A program made the position numbers and the translations under genes. DNA of 64,000 bases from an uncultured Microbacterium sp. (GTDB taxonomy: Bacteria > Actinomycetota > Actinomycetes > Actinomycetales > Microbacteriaceae), in NCBI GenBank assembly GCA_913774665.1, contig CAJYHN010000010.1:248001-312000 (forward strand). The letters run 5' to 3'. The notes under the pieces are model-generated. The model saw only the letters and a list, made by a program, of their open reading frames with translations, had not been told where the DNA came from and searched no databases. Of this stretch, positions 51,641 to 59,479 are shown piece by piece. Position 1 is the stretch's first letter; each line of letters begins with the position of its first letter.

Positions 51641-52321
51641 ATGACCATCACACTTATCTCCGGAGCCAACCGAAGCCTCGGCCTCGAGACCACACGCCGA
51701 CTCATCGAGGCCGGACACACTGTCTATGCCGGCATGCGAGATCTGTCCGCCGGGGACGACGCACGAGCTCTGGGCGCACATCCTGTGCAGCTCGACGTCA
51801 CTGATCAGTCGAGCGTCAACGCCGCTGTCGCTGCCCTTCCCGGTCTCGACGTGCTCATCAACAACGCGGGTGTCCTGGGTCGCTCCCACAGGGTCGATGA
51901 CCTCGACGTGGCGGCGATCACCGAGGTGTTCGAGACGAATGTGACGGGTGTCGTGCGTCTGACGCAAACGGCACTGCCGCTTCTTCGGCGCTCAGCCAAC
52001 CCCGTTATCGTCAACGTCGCCTCAGGGGTCGGTTTCGCGCGCTGGCTCACCACACCGGGGCATGACGAGTTCAAGGTGCCCTCGGTGCCGTATGCAGCAT
52101 CGAAAGCTGCTGTGATCGCGCTGACGGTCCAATACGCGAAGAATCTCCCCGAAATGCGAGTGAATGCATCCGACCCGGGCTACACCGCAACGCAGTTCAA
52201 CGGGTTCAGTGGACACCAGACGCTCGCCGAGGGCACGGACGCCACTGTCGCGTTGGCCTTGATCGACCAAGACGGCCCCACGGGGCAGTTCCACAGCCGG
52301 GAAGGCGTCATCGCCTACTGA
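51641..52321 (+). CDS. SDR-family oxidoreductase, 226 aa
   Basis: The start is ATG 51,641. The short-chain dehydrogenase has ISGANRSLGLETTRRLIEAG as cofactor loop and VQLDVTDQSSV, LINNAGVLG and VNVASGVG follow. The catalytic motif is YAASKAAVIALT, with DPGYTATQFNGFSG after it. It is divergent from the MmyB-like regulator, a recurrent pair in actinobacteria. The substrate is unknown. Confidence 0.85.
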   Translation: MTITLISGANRSLGLETTRRLIEAGHTVYAGMRDLSAGDDARALGAHPVQLDVTDQSSVNAAVAALPGLDVLINNAGVLGRSHRVDDLDVAAITEVFETNVTGVVRLTQTALPLLRRSANPVIVNVASGVGFARWLTTPGHDEFKVPSVPYAASKAAVIALTVQYAKNLPEMRVNASDPGYTATQFNGFSGHQTLAEGTDATVALALIDQDGPTGQFHSREGVIAY

Positions 52322-52419
52322 CGTGACGCGGCCGCGTCAACTGCTCCTCCGCCCCGCCGTGCGCCGGTCCGCTGGCGCCCAACGGGGCGGAGGTCGGAGG
52401 TGCGTCCAACGCTTCCGGT

Positions 52420-52812
52420 ACGACCGATTCGCTTTTGCGATCTCTGCGCGATCGTGCCCTTGATGAGTCCGAGCCGCTTGCTGGGCTGTTGCGGAAGTGT
52501 TTGCTGCCCGGCGCCGAGACAGGGTCAACCTCGTTGCGGCATAGGGCCTGGCTCGAGCTCAACGGCCACACGGATGAAGCCACAATCCCCGATTACCGAA
52601 AGCTGCCGGGCGTTCTCATCACGGTCAACTCGATCAGCGGAACCACGTGAACAAAGGGCCAGATAATCCACGTGCCCGAGCTGCTGTACCTCACGCAGCC
52701 CACCGAAGAGCTTGAGTGTCAGGCGCAGGAGAAGTTGCTGCGCTTCAATCCGGCCGGGCTGGCTGAGGCGACGTGGGCAGTGGTCGACTCGTTCCTCGCG
52801 AACGACGGCTGA
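52420..52812 (+). pseudogene. AbiTii-like gene remnant with lost start and internal stop
   Basis: From 52,420 a single frame reads TTDSLLRSLRDRALDESEPL, continues through LLRKCLLPGAETGSTSL and ELNGHTDEATIPDYRKLPGV to NSISGTT. It then meets TGA at 52,648-52,650 and continues in the same frame (TKGQIIHVPELLYLTQPTEE, LLRFNPAGLAEA) to a stop at 52,810-52,812. From memory, the AbiTii domain of abortive-infection-type proteins has Trp at the stop position and Met where ACG stands at 52,420. So a start-codon loss and a TGG-to-TGA change are the simplest reading. A shortened product from TTG 52,435 is possible but would lack half the domain. Confidence 0.65.
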
Positions 52813-52950
52813 GTTGCCCGCGAGCGACCGGTCGACAGTGCAGAACCGATCGGTTTTGCATCACGCCGCCTTCTGCGGTCTACAGAGCGGTTCTCCGCAG
52901 TCTGACGAGGATCCCGAACGGCCCGCCTTCGGGCGCGTCACGGATTTGGC

Positions 52951-53301
52951 TCAAGTGGGCAACTCGTGGATGGTCTCGAGCCCGTCCTCCTCGTCCCATT
53001 GCTCTCCGACGGGGGTGAACCCGAACGCGGTGACAAGTGCAATCGATGGACTGTTGTCGGGGCTGACGCTCGCGCGGATGGTTTGTACGTCCGGGTGACT
53101 TTGCGCTGCGGCCAGAAGGATCTCTACGGAGCGTTTGGCGTAGCCGCGTCGCCGCCAGGCGGCGTCTACTCGATAGCCGATCTCGACCATGCCAGCCTCG
53201 TCGGGCGCACCGGAAGGAGATCCGGTGATTTCAGCGTGGCTCGAATGCGGAGCAGCGACAGTCGCAAGGGCAGCAGGGGGCTGTTCAGCCCCCGCGGTCA
53301 C
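52951..53301 (-). pseudogene. Truncated GNAT acetyltransferase, N-terminal half missing
   Basis: The frame reads LATVAAPHSSHAEITGSPSG, then VEIGYRVDAAWRRRGYAKRS (acetyl-CoA loop), then ASVSPDNSPSIALVTAFGFT and ends WDEEDGLETIHELPT, the C-terminal half of a GNAT domain. The usual 60-80 N-terminal residues are absent. A GTG at 53,301 overlaps the M23 stop as GTGA, so a 116-residue product could be translated by coupling. Without its first strands it should be inactive; I read it as a remnant. Confidence 0.65.
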
Positions 53302-54731
53302 ACGTTGACGCCGCGAGCGCGCAGCCAGGGCGCGGGGTCGGTCGTGCCGCCGCCGGGAGGGTAGACCTCGAAGTGCAGGTGGCAGCCGAAGGAGTTGCCG
53401 GTCTGACCGGTCGCCGCGATCTGCTCTCCGGCCGAGACGCGCTGGCCGTACGAGACGTAGATGCCGCCGTTGACGATGTGGCCGTACCCGGTGCCCGAAC
53501 CGTCGTCGTGCTGGATGCGAATGTAGTTCCCGAAGCCGCCGTTGACGCCGGCGTAGGTCACTCGGCCCGAGGCCGCGGCGTAGATGGGAGACCAGCAGCT
53601 GGCACCGAAGTCCAGGCCGAGGTGCCACGTGCTGGCGCAGTAGCTGGAGTTGCACTGACCGGAGCGGGGGCCGTAGCCCGACGACGTGTAGGCCGACGAG
53701 GGCCGAGCCCAGCCGGAGCCACCGACGCTTCCGCCTCCGCCGCCGCCACCGCCGCCGCCTCCGCCGCCACCGCCGCCGCCTCCGCCGCTGTTCTGATTGT
53801 CGCGGGCTTCCTGCTCGCGGCGGGCGCGCTCGGCCGCATCGCGGGCTGCGGCCTCTTCGCGGGCCTTGCGCTCGCGCTCTTCGCGCGCCTTGCGCTCGGC
53901 TTCGACGCCGGCCTGGTACTCGGCCACGGTCTTGGCGGTGGTGTCCTGAAGGGCGGCGAGCTGCGCCTCGAGCACAGCCTGGTTGGCCTGCTGCGCGGCG
54001 AGGGCCTCCTGGGCCGCCTGGGCCGCCTGCTGAGCGGCGGCCATCTTCTCTTCGGCGATCTTCTGCAGACGGTCGCGTTCGGCACGCGCGTCGTTGGCCT
54101 GGTTGCTGAGGTTCTTCGCGTTGTCGCGCGCCGAGACGGCCGCGGCGTACACCGACTTGTTGCGCTCGAGCAGCTTGTCCATCGTGCCGAGCTTGGCGAG
54201 CAGGTCGTCCGCCGACGCGGCCGAGCCCGAGAAGAAGAGATCGAGGGAGGTGTCGTCGCCGCCGGAGCGGTACAGCTGCGCCGCGACCTTTCCGGCCTTG
54301 CTCGCGGCATCCGTCGCCTTCGCCGCTTCGGCATCGGCCTGCTGCTGAATCAGCTGGGCCCGGTAGTCGGCGTCCTGGAAGGCCTGCTGCGCGGCGTAGT
54401 ACTCATCGGAGCGGGCCTGAACCTCGGCCTGCGTGCGGGCGACCTCGGACTGCAAGCCCTGGATCAGCCCCTGGATGCGCGAGATCTCGCCGGCCTTGGC
54501 TGCTTCGTTGGCCTTGGCTGCCTGCACGTCGTCCCACGAGGGGTAGTCGGCTGCGACGGCGGGAGAGGCGAAGCCGGACGTCGCCGCGCCGAAGGCGCCC
54601 AGGGCGACAGCGCCGAGAGCGCCGTACTTCAGCGCGCTGCGCCGGTCGAAGGTGGGCCACAAACGCCGCTGCTCGCTCGCCGTAGGGGCGCAGCCGCAGT
54701 CGTCAGTCTCATCAGGGGGCACGAGCGTCAC
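53298..54731 (-). CDS. Secreted M23 (LytM) peptidase with coiled coil and poly-Gly linker, 477 aa
   Basis: The start is GTG 54,731, after GAGGTAG. The leader has an Arg-Arg pair before a hydrophobic core (DRRSALKYGALGAVALGAFG), compatible with Tat export, and a likely cut after AVA. About residues 65-300 are coiled coil (SEVARTQAEVQARSDEYYAA, then many Ala/Gln/Glu heptads). A run of about twenty Gly follows. The LytM domain (about 365-470) has HLGLDFGASCW (metal His and Asp) and GCHLHFEVYPPGG (HxH). The architecture resembles RipA/EnvC-like cell-separation hydrolases or their activators. It is followed by a truncated GNAT gene. Confidence 0.88.
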   Translation of the reverse strand: MTLVPPDETDDCGCAPTASEQRRLWPTFDRRSALKYGALGAVALGAFGAATSGFASPAVAADYPSWDDVQAAKANEAAKAGEISRIQGLIQGLQSEVARTQAEVQARSDEYYAAQQAFQDADYRAQLIQQQADAEAAKATDAASKAGKVAAQLYRSGGDDTSLDLFFSGSAASADDLLAKLGTMDKLLERNKSVYAAAVSARDNAKNLSNQANDARAERDRLQKIAEEKMAAAQQAAQAAQEALAAQQANQAVLEAQLAALQDTTAKTVAEYQAGVEAERKAREERERKAREEAAARDAAERARREQEARDNQNSGGGGGGGGGGGGGGGGGGGSVGGSGWARPSSAYTSSGYGPRSGQCNSSYCASTWHLGLDFGASCWSPIYAAASGRVTYAGVNGGFGNYIRIQHDDGSGTGYGHIVNGGIYVSYGQRVSAGEQIAATGQTGNSFGCHLHFEVYPPGGGTTDPAPWLRARGVNV

Positions 54732-54868
54732 GGGACTACCTCATCTCACCGGGTCGCAACTCGGCTAACAGTAGCAACACGAGTCACACGCACAACAGGG
54801 CGAGTTCCCGCTGCCGCGGCCTATCTTGCGCCCTCGACACGCGCGGGAGCCGCACGCCACGCCCCGAA

Positions 54869-54898
54869 TTGGCAATCTCCGACGATGTGAAGTAGGCT
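54869..54898 (+). promoter_or_regulatory. Promoter of the tRNA operon
   Basis: TTGGCA (54,869-54,874), an 18-base spacer and TAGGCT (54,893-54,898) lie 47 bases upstream of tRNA-Glu. Confidence 0.45.
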
Positions 54899-54945
54899 CT
54901 GTCGTCGGCAAGCGAGGATGAAATCGCAAGGTTTCAGGCTCATCC

Positions 54946-55018
54946 GGCCCCATCGTTTAGCGGCCTAGGACGCCGCCCTTTCACGGCGGTAGCACGGGTT
55001 CGAATCCCGTTGGGGTCA
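54946..55018 (+). tRNA. tRNA-Glu(TTC)
   Basis: The 73-base cloverleaf has acceptor GGCCCCA/TGGGGTC, anticodon stem CCGCC/GGCGG around CTTTCAC (anticodon TTC) and T arm ACGGGTTCGAATCCCGT. It is the first of three tRNAs in one unit. Confidence 0.95.
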
Positions 55019-55048
55019 CTTTCCGGTGAAGTACAATTGAAAATGCAT

Positions 55049-55122
55049 GGCCCTGTAGCGCAGTTGGTTAGCGTGCCGCCCTGTCACGGCGGAGGTCGCG
55101 GGTTCAAGTCCCGTCAGGGTCG
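55049..55122 (+). tRNA. tRNA-Asp(GTC)
   Basis: The 74-base cloverleaf has acceptor GGCCCTG/CAGGGTC, an anticodon loop with GTC flanked by CCGCC/GGCGG-type stem bases, and T arm GCGGGTTCAAGTCCCGT. It starts 30 bases after tRNA-Glu. Confidence 0.95.
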
Positions 55123-55186
55123 CTCCACAGCGACGGGCCTTCTTTCGAGGAGGCCTTTCGTTTAGGAAGCGGCAGACATGCCGCTC

Positions 55187-55259
55187 GGCTCTGTAGCTCA
55201 GTTGGTAGAGCGCACGACTGAAAATCGTGAGGTCACGGGATCGACGCCCGTCGGAGCCA
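55187..55259 (+). tRNA. tRNA-Phe(GAA)
   Basis: The 73-base cloverleaf has acceptor GGCTCTG/CGGAGCC and anticodon stem CACGA/TCGTG around CTGAAAA (GAA). The T loop reads ATCGACG instead of the usual TTCGANN. The last tRNA of the operon, followed by a terminator. Confidence 0.93.
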
Positions 55260-55286
55260 CACGGATCGTCATTACAACGGTCCCAG

Positions 55287-55322
55287 AAACCCTCGCCTAG
55301 CTTCTACATGGCGGGGGTTTTG
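55287..55322 (+). terminator. Terminator of the tRNA operon
   Basis: AACCCTCGCC pairs with GGCGGGGGTT around a 12-base loop, followed by TTGCTTTT. It begins 28 bases after tRNA-Phe. Confidence 0.8.
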
Positions 55323-55550
55323 CTTTTCCCGGATGCCGTTCTGCATCGGCATCCCCTGCTCCCTTTCGCCTCGCGGGCCGGCGTTGCGCGCTGCGCCGAG
55401 AACAGGACGCGCCCCGAGAACAGGCTGTTCTGCCCCCTGTTCCCCCGACTCTGCCTGTTCCGGCGACGGCACCGCCCGCCTTCACGGCGAACGCCCGCAT
55501 CGCGGGCCCCCGCCCCGAGTGGTTCCGGGCGCCGTCAGACAGCGCTACTA

Positions 55551-55569
55551 TTTGTTGACTTTTAGCAAA
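55551..55569. promoter_or_regulatory. Imperfect A/T-rich dyad upstream of the exporter gene
   Basis: TTTGTTGACTTTTAGCAAA stands out as A/T-rich in a GC-rich context and has TTTG/CAAA arms. It lies 62 bases upstream of the exporter gene and may be part of its promoter or a TetR/MarR-type operator. The rest of the space 55,323-55,631 shows nothing else. Confidence 0.35.
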
Positions 55570-55631
55570 CACCTGGCGCTCGACTGAGCCTTCCCGAGCC
55601 GTCCGCCAGGCCTTCTCATGAAGAGGCCCCG

Positions 55632-57710
55632 ATGTCAGACATCACCACTCGAACCAGGCGCGCCCACACCCCGCCCCCCACCACGGGCGGCACGAACACC
55701 GTCATGACCCACCGCATGATCATGTTCGTGATCTTCGGCCTCATGGCCGGCATGTTCCTCTCCGCGCTCGACCAGACCGTGGTCGGCACCTCGATCCGCA
55801 CGATCGGCGACGACCTGCAGGGCCTGAGCCTTCAAGCCTGGGTCACCACGGCCTACCTGATCGTGTCGACCATCTCGACGCCGATCTACGGCAAGCTCTC
55901 CGACATCTTCGGTCGACGCCCGCTGTTCCTCATCGCCATCCTCATCTTCATCGTCGGATCGGTGCTCGCGAGTTTCTCGACCTCGATGATCGAGCTCGCC
56001 GCCTTCCGCGCGATCCAGGGCCTCGGCGCCGGTGGTCTGATGTCGATGCCGCTGGCGATCATGGGCGACATCCTCGCCCCGCGCGAACGCGCGAAGTACC
56101 AGGGCTACTTCCTCGCTGTTTTCGGCATCTCCAGCGTCATCGGCCCGCTCGTGGGCGGTCTGTTCGCCGGGGCCAGCCAGATCCTCTTCATCACCGGGTG
56201 GCGCTGGGTCTTCCTCATCAACGTGCCGATCGGGATCATCGCGCTCGCGATCGTCTGGCGTTTCCTCCACATCCCCAAGCAGCCGCGGCACTCGGTGCGC
56301 ATCGACTGGTGGGGCGCCACGACGGTCATCGTCGCGCTCGTCCCGCTGCTTCTCGTGGCGGAGCAGGGCCGCGAGTGGGGCTGGGGCTCGCCGATCGCGA
56401 TCGCCTGCTACGTCGTCGGCGCGCTCGGCATCCTCGCCTTCGTCATCGCCGAGACCGCGATGAAGGACGACGCGCTCATCCCGCTGAAGCTCTTCCGCTC
56501 GCCGACGTTCTCGATGGCGACCATCATCGGTGTGCTCGTCGGCTTCGGCATGTTCGGTGCGATGCTCACGCTTCCCCTCTACCTGCAGCTCGTGCTCGGC
56601 TCCTCGCCCACGCAGAGCGGCTTCGAGATGCTGCCCATGATCCTCGGCCTGATGATCGCGTCGATCGCGAGCGGTCAGATCATCGCGCGCACCGGTCGCT
56701 ACCGCATGTTCCCGATTCTGGGCACGGCACTGATGTCGGTCGGCTTCTTCCTGCTGACGTTCCTGAAGTACGACAGCCCCTACTGGCACGTCGCGATCGC
56801 GATGCTCGTCATCGGCCTGGGACTCGGGCAGCTGATGCAGACGCTGACCATCGCCAGCCAGAACTCGGTGGGCCTGCGCGACATGGGCGTGGCCACGAGC
56901 GGATCGACCTTCTTCCGCCAGATCGGTGGAACGCTCGGCACCGCCGTGCTGCTGTCGCTGCTGTTCACCCTGATGCCCTCGAACATCATCGGCTCGTTCT
57001 CCGACCGGACCACCCTGACGGACGCCCTCGACGCGGCCCTCGACCCCACCGTCGCCTCCGCCCCCGAGAACGAGAAGATCATGTCGGGCATCTACACCCC
57101 GATCGTGTCGAAGATCGTCGAGGGGACCACGACGCAGCTCCAGGCCGGGGTGAAGCAGGCTCAGGATGCCGCGACCCAGGCCGTCGCGGAGCAGGTCGCG
57201 GCAGGTCGCATCCCGGCGTCGGCGCAGGCCGCCGCCACGCAGACGGCCGTCGCCCAGGCCATCACCGCGGCGACGACGCAGATCCAGCAGCAGGTGCCGG
57301 TCGCTCGCGTCTCGTCCGACGGCACGGTCAGCCTGGACTTCTCGGATGCCGCGCAGCGCGCGGCCTTCGTGGACACCGCGGCCACGACGATCGAGGACCA
57401 GTTCACCGCGGGTGACGAGAACACCTCGGTCGGCGGTTCGACGCTCGACGACACCTCGTTCCTCGTGGGAGCCGACGCGCGACTGACCAAGCCGTTCCTC
57501 GTCGGCTTCAACTCCTCGGCGACGACGGTGTACTGGACCGCGATGGGCGTCGTGCTGCTGGCCTTCGTGCTGTCGCTGTTCTTCCGCACCCCGCCGCTGC
57601 GATCGAAGTCGGCCCTGCAGGAGGCCGCCGACGAGCGCCGGAACAAAGACAAGGAGGACGAGCGCGCCGAAGAGGCCGCCGCCCAGACCGGCGCGCTGAT
57701 CGCTCCCTGA
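55632..57710 (+). CDS. MFS multidrug exporter, DHA2 (14-TM) family, 692 aa
   Basis: The H+-coupled efflux protein has motif A YGKLSDIFGRRPLFL, MFLSALDQTVVGTSIRTIGD at TM1 and VFGISSVIGPLVGGLFAGAS (motif C) at TM5, with about 14 hydrophobic segments. Between the thirteenth and last (FNSSATTVYWTAMGVVLLAF) lies an unusually long loop of about 150 residues (roughly 465-620). That loop is rich in Ala/Gln/Thr and should be extracytoplasmic. The C-terminal tail is highly charged. A family like LfrA or EmrB/QacA is indicated; the substrate is not. Confidence 0.88.
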   Translation: MSDITTRTRRAHTPPPTTGGTNTVMTHRMIMFVIFGLMAGMFLSALDQTVVGTSIRTIGDDLQGLSLQAWVTTAYLIVSTISTPIYGKLSDIFGRRPLFLIAILIFIVGSVLASFSTSMIELAAFRAIQGLGAGGLMSMPLAIMGDILAPRERAKYQGYFLAVFGISSVIGPLVGGLFAGASQILFITGWRWVFLINVPIGIIALAIVWRFLHIPKQPRHSVRIDWWGATTVIVALVPLLLVAEQGREWGWGSPIAIACYVVGALGILAFVIAETAMKDDALIPLKLFRSPTFSMATIIGVLVGFGMFGAMLTLPLYLQLVLGSSPTQSGFEMLPMILGLMIASIASGQIIARTGRYRMFPILGTALMSVGFFLLTFLKYDSPYWHVAIAMLVIGLGLGQLMQTLTIASQNSVGLRDMGVATSGSTFFRQIGGTLGTAVLLSLLFTLMPSNIIGSFSDRTTLTDALDAALDPTVASAPENEKIMSGIYTPIVSKIVEGTTTQLQAGVKQAQDAATQAVAEQVAAGRIPASAQAAATQTAVAQAITAATTQIQQQVPVARVSSDGTVSLDFSDAAQRAAFVDTAATTIEDQFTAGDENTSVGGSTLDDTSFLVGADARLTKPFLVGFNSSATTVYWTAMGVVLLAFVLSLFFRTPPLRSKSALQEAADERRNKDKEDERAEEAAAQTGALIAP

Positions 57711-57730
57711 TCAGGAATCAGGCCGGAGAG

Positions 57731-57766
57731 GAAGGGCGGGGTCGTCGTGAGACGGCCCCGCCCTTC
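57731..57766. terminator. Bidirectional terminator between exporter and ligase genes
   Basis: GAAGGGCGGGGTCGTC (57,731-57,746) pairs with GACGGCCCCGCCCTTC (57,751-57,766), one G-T pair, four-base loop. The flanking genes converge. Confidence 0.85.
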
Positions 57767-57792
57767 TCGCATCCGCCACCCGACGAGGGACC

Positions 57793-59376
57793 TCACACGG
57801 TCTCGCGGGCCCGCAGATCCTTGCGCAGGATCTTCCCCGAGGTCGACTTGGGGATGACGTCGATGAATTCGACGCGGCGCACCTTCTTGTGCGGCGCCAC
57901 CTCGCCGGCGACGAACGCCATCACGTCGTCGGCGCTCAGGCCGGCCTCGGGGGCGGCCACCACGAAAGCCTTGGGGATCTCCTCGCCGTCGTCGCCGCGA
58001 ACGCCGATGACGGCGGCATCCTGGATCTTCGGGTGCGACAGCAGCAGGGCCTCGAGCTCCGCCGGGGCGATCTGGTAGCCGTGATATTTGATCAGCTCCT
58101 TGAGCCGATCGACGATCGTGAAGTACCCGTCGACGTGGTGGACGCCGATGTCGCCGGTGTGCAGGAAGCCGTCGGCATCCAGTGTCTCGGCGGTGGCATC
58201 CGGACGGTTGAGGTAACCGAGCATGACGTTGGGGCCGCGCACCCAGATCTCTCCGGGGGCTGTGAGGCCGTCGTCGCCGTGCTCCTCGAGGTCGGCCCCG
58301 GTCTCGGGGTCGACGAGCCGCCCCTCGCAGTTCGGGATCAGCACGCCCACCGAGCTGACCGGCATGTCGGTGCCCGCCGGGATCGCGTGCGAGACCGGGC
58401 TCAACTCGCTCATGCCGTAGCCCTGATAGAAACGTGCGCCGATGCGCCGCCCCGCGGTGTCGGCGGTCTCGCCGTCGAGGGGAGCCGCTCCCGAGAAGAC
58501 GCTGTGCACGCTCGAGAGGTCGAACTGGTCGACGGCGGGGTGCTTGGCCAGGGCGACGGCGATCGGCGGCGCGATGAACAGGAACGTGCACCGGTGATCC
58601 TGCACGGTGCGCAGGAACTCCATCAGGTCGAATCTCGGCATCGTGACGAGGGTCGCGCGCTGGCGGAGCGCGAGGTTCAGCAGCACCGTCATCCCGTAGA
58701 TGTGGAAGAAAGGCAGCACTGCGAGCACCCGGTCGTCGCGGGCGATCTCGATGACAGCCCGGCACTGGTGCACGTTCGCGACGAGGTTGCGGTGCGAGAG
58801 CATGACGCCCTTCGGGACCCCGGTGGTGCCGGACGAGTACGGCAGCACCGCGATGTGGGTCGCGGGGTCGAAGCTCACGTCGGGCGGGGTGCGGCCCTCG
58901 CCCACCAGCGAGCGCAGATCCGGGTGCCCCTCCGCGCCGTCGAGCACGATGACGCGCTCGTCCGGGATGCCGACGGCGCGCGCGGCCTGATGCGCCTGCG
59001 GCAGCAACGGTGAGACGGTCACGAGCCAGGTGGCCGCGGCATCCCTCAGCTGTTTCTCGATCTCTTTCACCGTGTACAGGGAGTTGATCGTGGTGATGAT
59101 CGACCCCGCACGAAGGATGCCGTGGAACACCGTCGCGAAGGCGGGGACGTTCGGGCACAGCATCGCGACGACGGTCTCGGTGTCGGCACCGCGGGCCGCC
59201 AGGGCGCCGGCGAACGCGTCGACCTGGGCGCGCAGGGCGCGGTAGGTCGTCTCGGCACCCCCGGCGGGATCGATCAGCGCGACGCGATCGAGATCGGACT
59301 CCTCGAGCGATCCGAAGAGATAGTCGTAGATGCTCTCGTCGGGGATTTCGATGCTCGGGTACGGGCTCTGGAACAC
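57793..59376 (-). CDS. Acyl-CoA ligase, 4-coumarate-CoA ligase-like, 527 aa
   Basis: The start is GTG 59,376 with GAGGGAGAG upstream; the frame to 59,514 is not coding. The adenylate-forming enzyme has YSSGTTGVPKGVMLSHRNLV (P-loop), FYQGYGMSELSPVSH, GEIWVRGPNVMLGYL, GDIGVHHVDGYFTIVDRLKE and the C-terminal catalytic Lys in PKSTSGKILRKDLR. The sequence is close to the 4CL and phenylacetate/aryl group, but actinobacterial members accept various carboxylic acids. It appears monocistronic. The chrA gene follows in the upstream direction with a 103-base gap. Confidence 0.85.
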   Translation of the reverse strand: MFQSPYPSIEIPDESIYDYLFGSLEESDLDRVALIDPAGGAETTYRALRAQVDAFAGALAARGADTETVVAMLCPNVPAFATVFHGILRAGSIITTINSLYTVKEIEKQLRDAAATWLVTVSPLLPQAHQAARAVGIPDERVIVLDGAEGHPDLRSLVGEGRTPPDVSFDPATHIAVLPYSSGTTGVPKGVMLSHRNLVANVHQCRAVIEIARDDRVLAVLPFFHIYGMTVLLNLALRQRATLVTMPRFDLMEFLRTVQDHRCTFLFIAPPIAVALAKHPAVDQFDLSSVHSVFSGAAPLDGETADTAGRRIGARFYQGYGMSELSPVSHAIPAGTDMPVSSVGVLIPNCEGRLVDPETGADLEEHGDDGLTAPGEIWVRGPNVMLGYLNRPDATAETLDADGFLHTGDIGVHHVDGYFTIVDRLKELIKYHGYQIAPAELEALLLSHPKIQDAAVIGVRGDDGEEIPKAFVVAAPEAGLSADDVMAFVAGEVAPHKKVRRVEFIDVIPKSTSGKILRKDLRARETV

Positions 59377-59479
59377 GGTGCTCTCCCTCGAATACTGCCG
59401 CGGCGACGGTGCCGTGCGCTCATCCTGGCATCCGTGGGACGCGGTGTCATCCCGGGCGGGACCGGCTCTCGGCGCCCGC

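Noticed and set aside
53720..53785. Sequencing slip at the poly-Gly tract of the M23 gene
   Set aside because: The codons are mixed (GGC, GGT, GGA), the frame is intact on both sides, and poly-Gly linkers before LytM domains are plausible.
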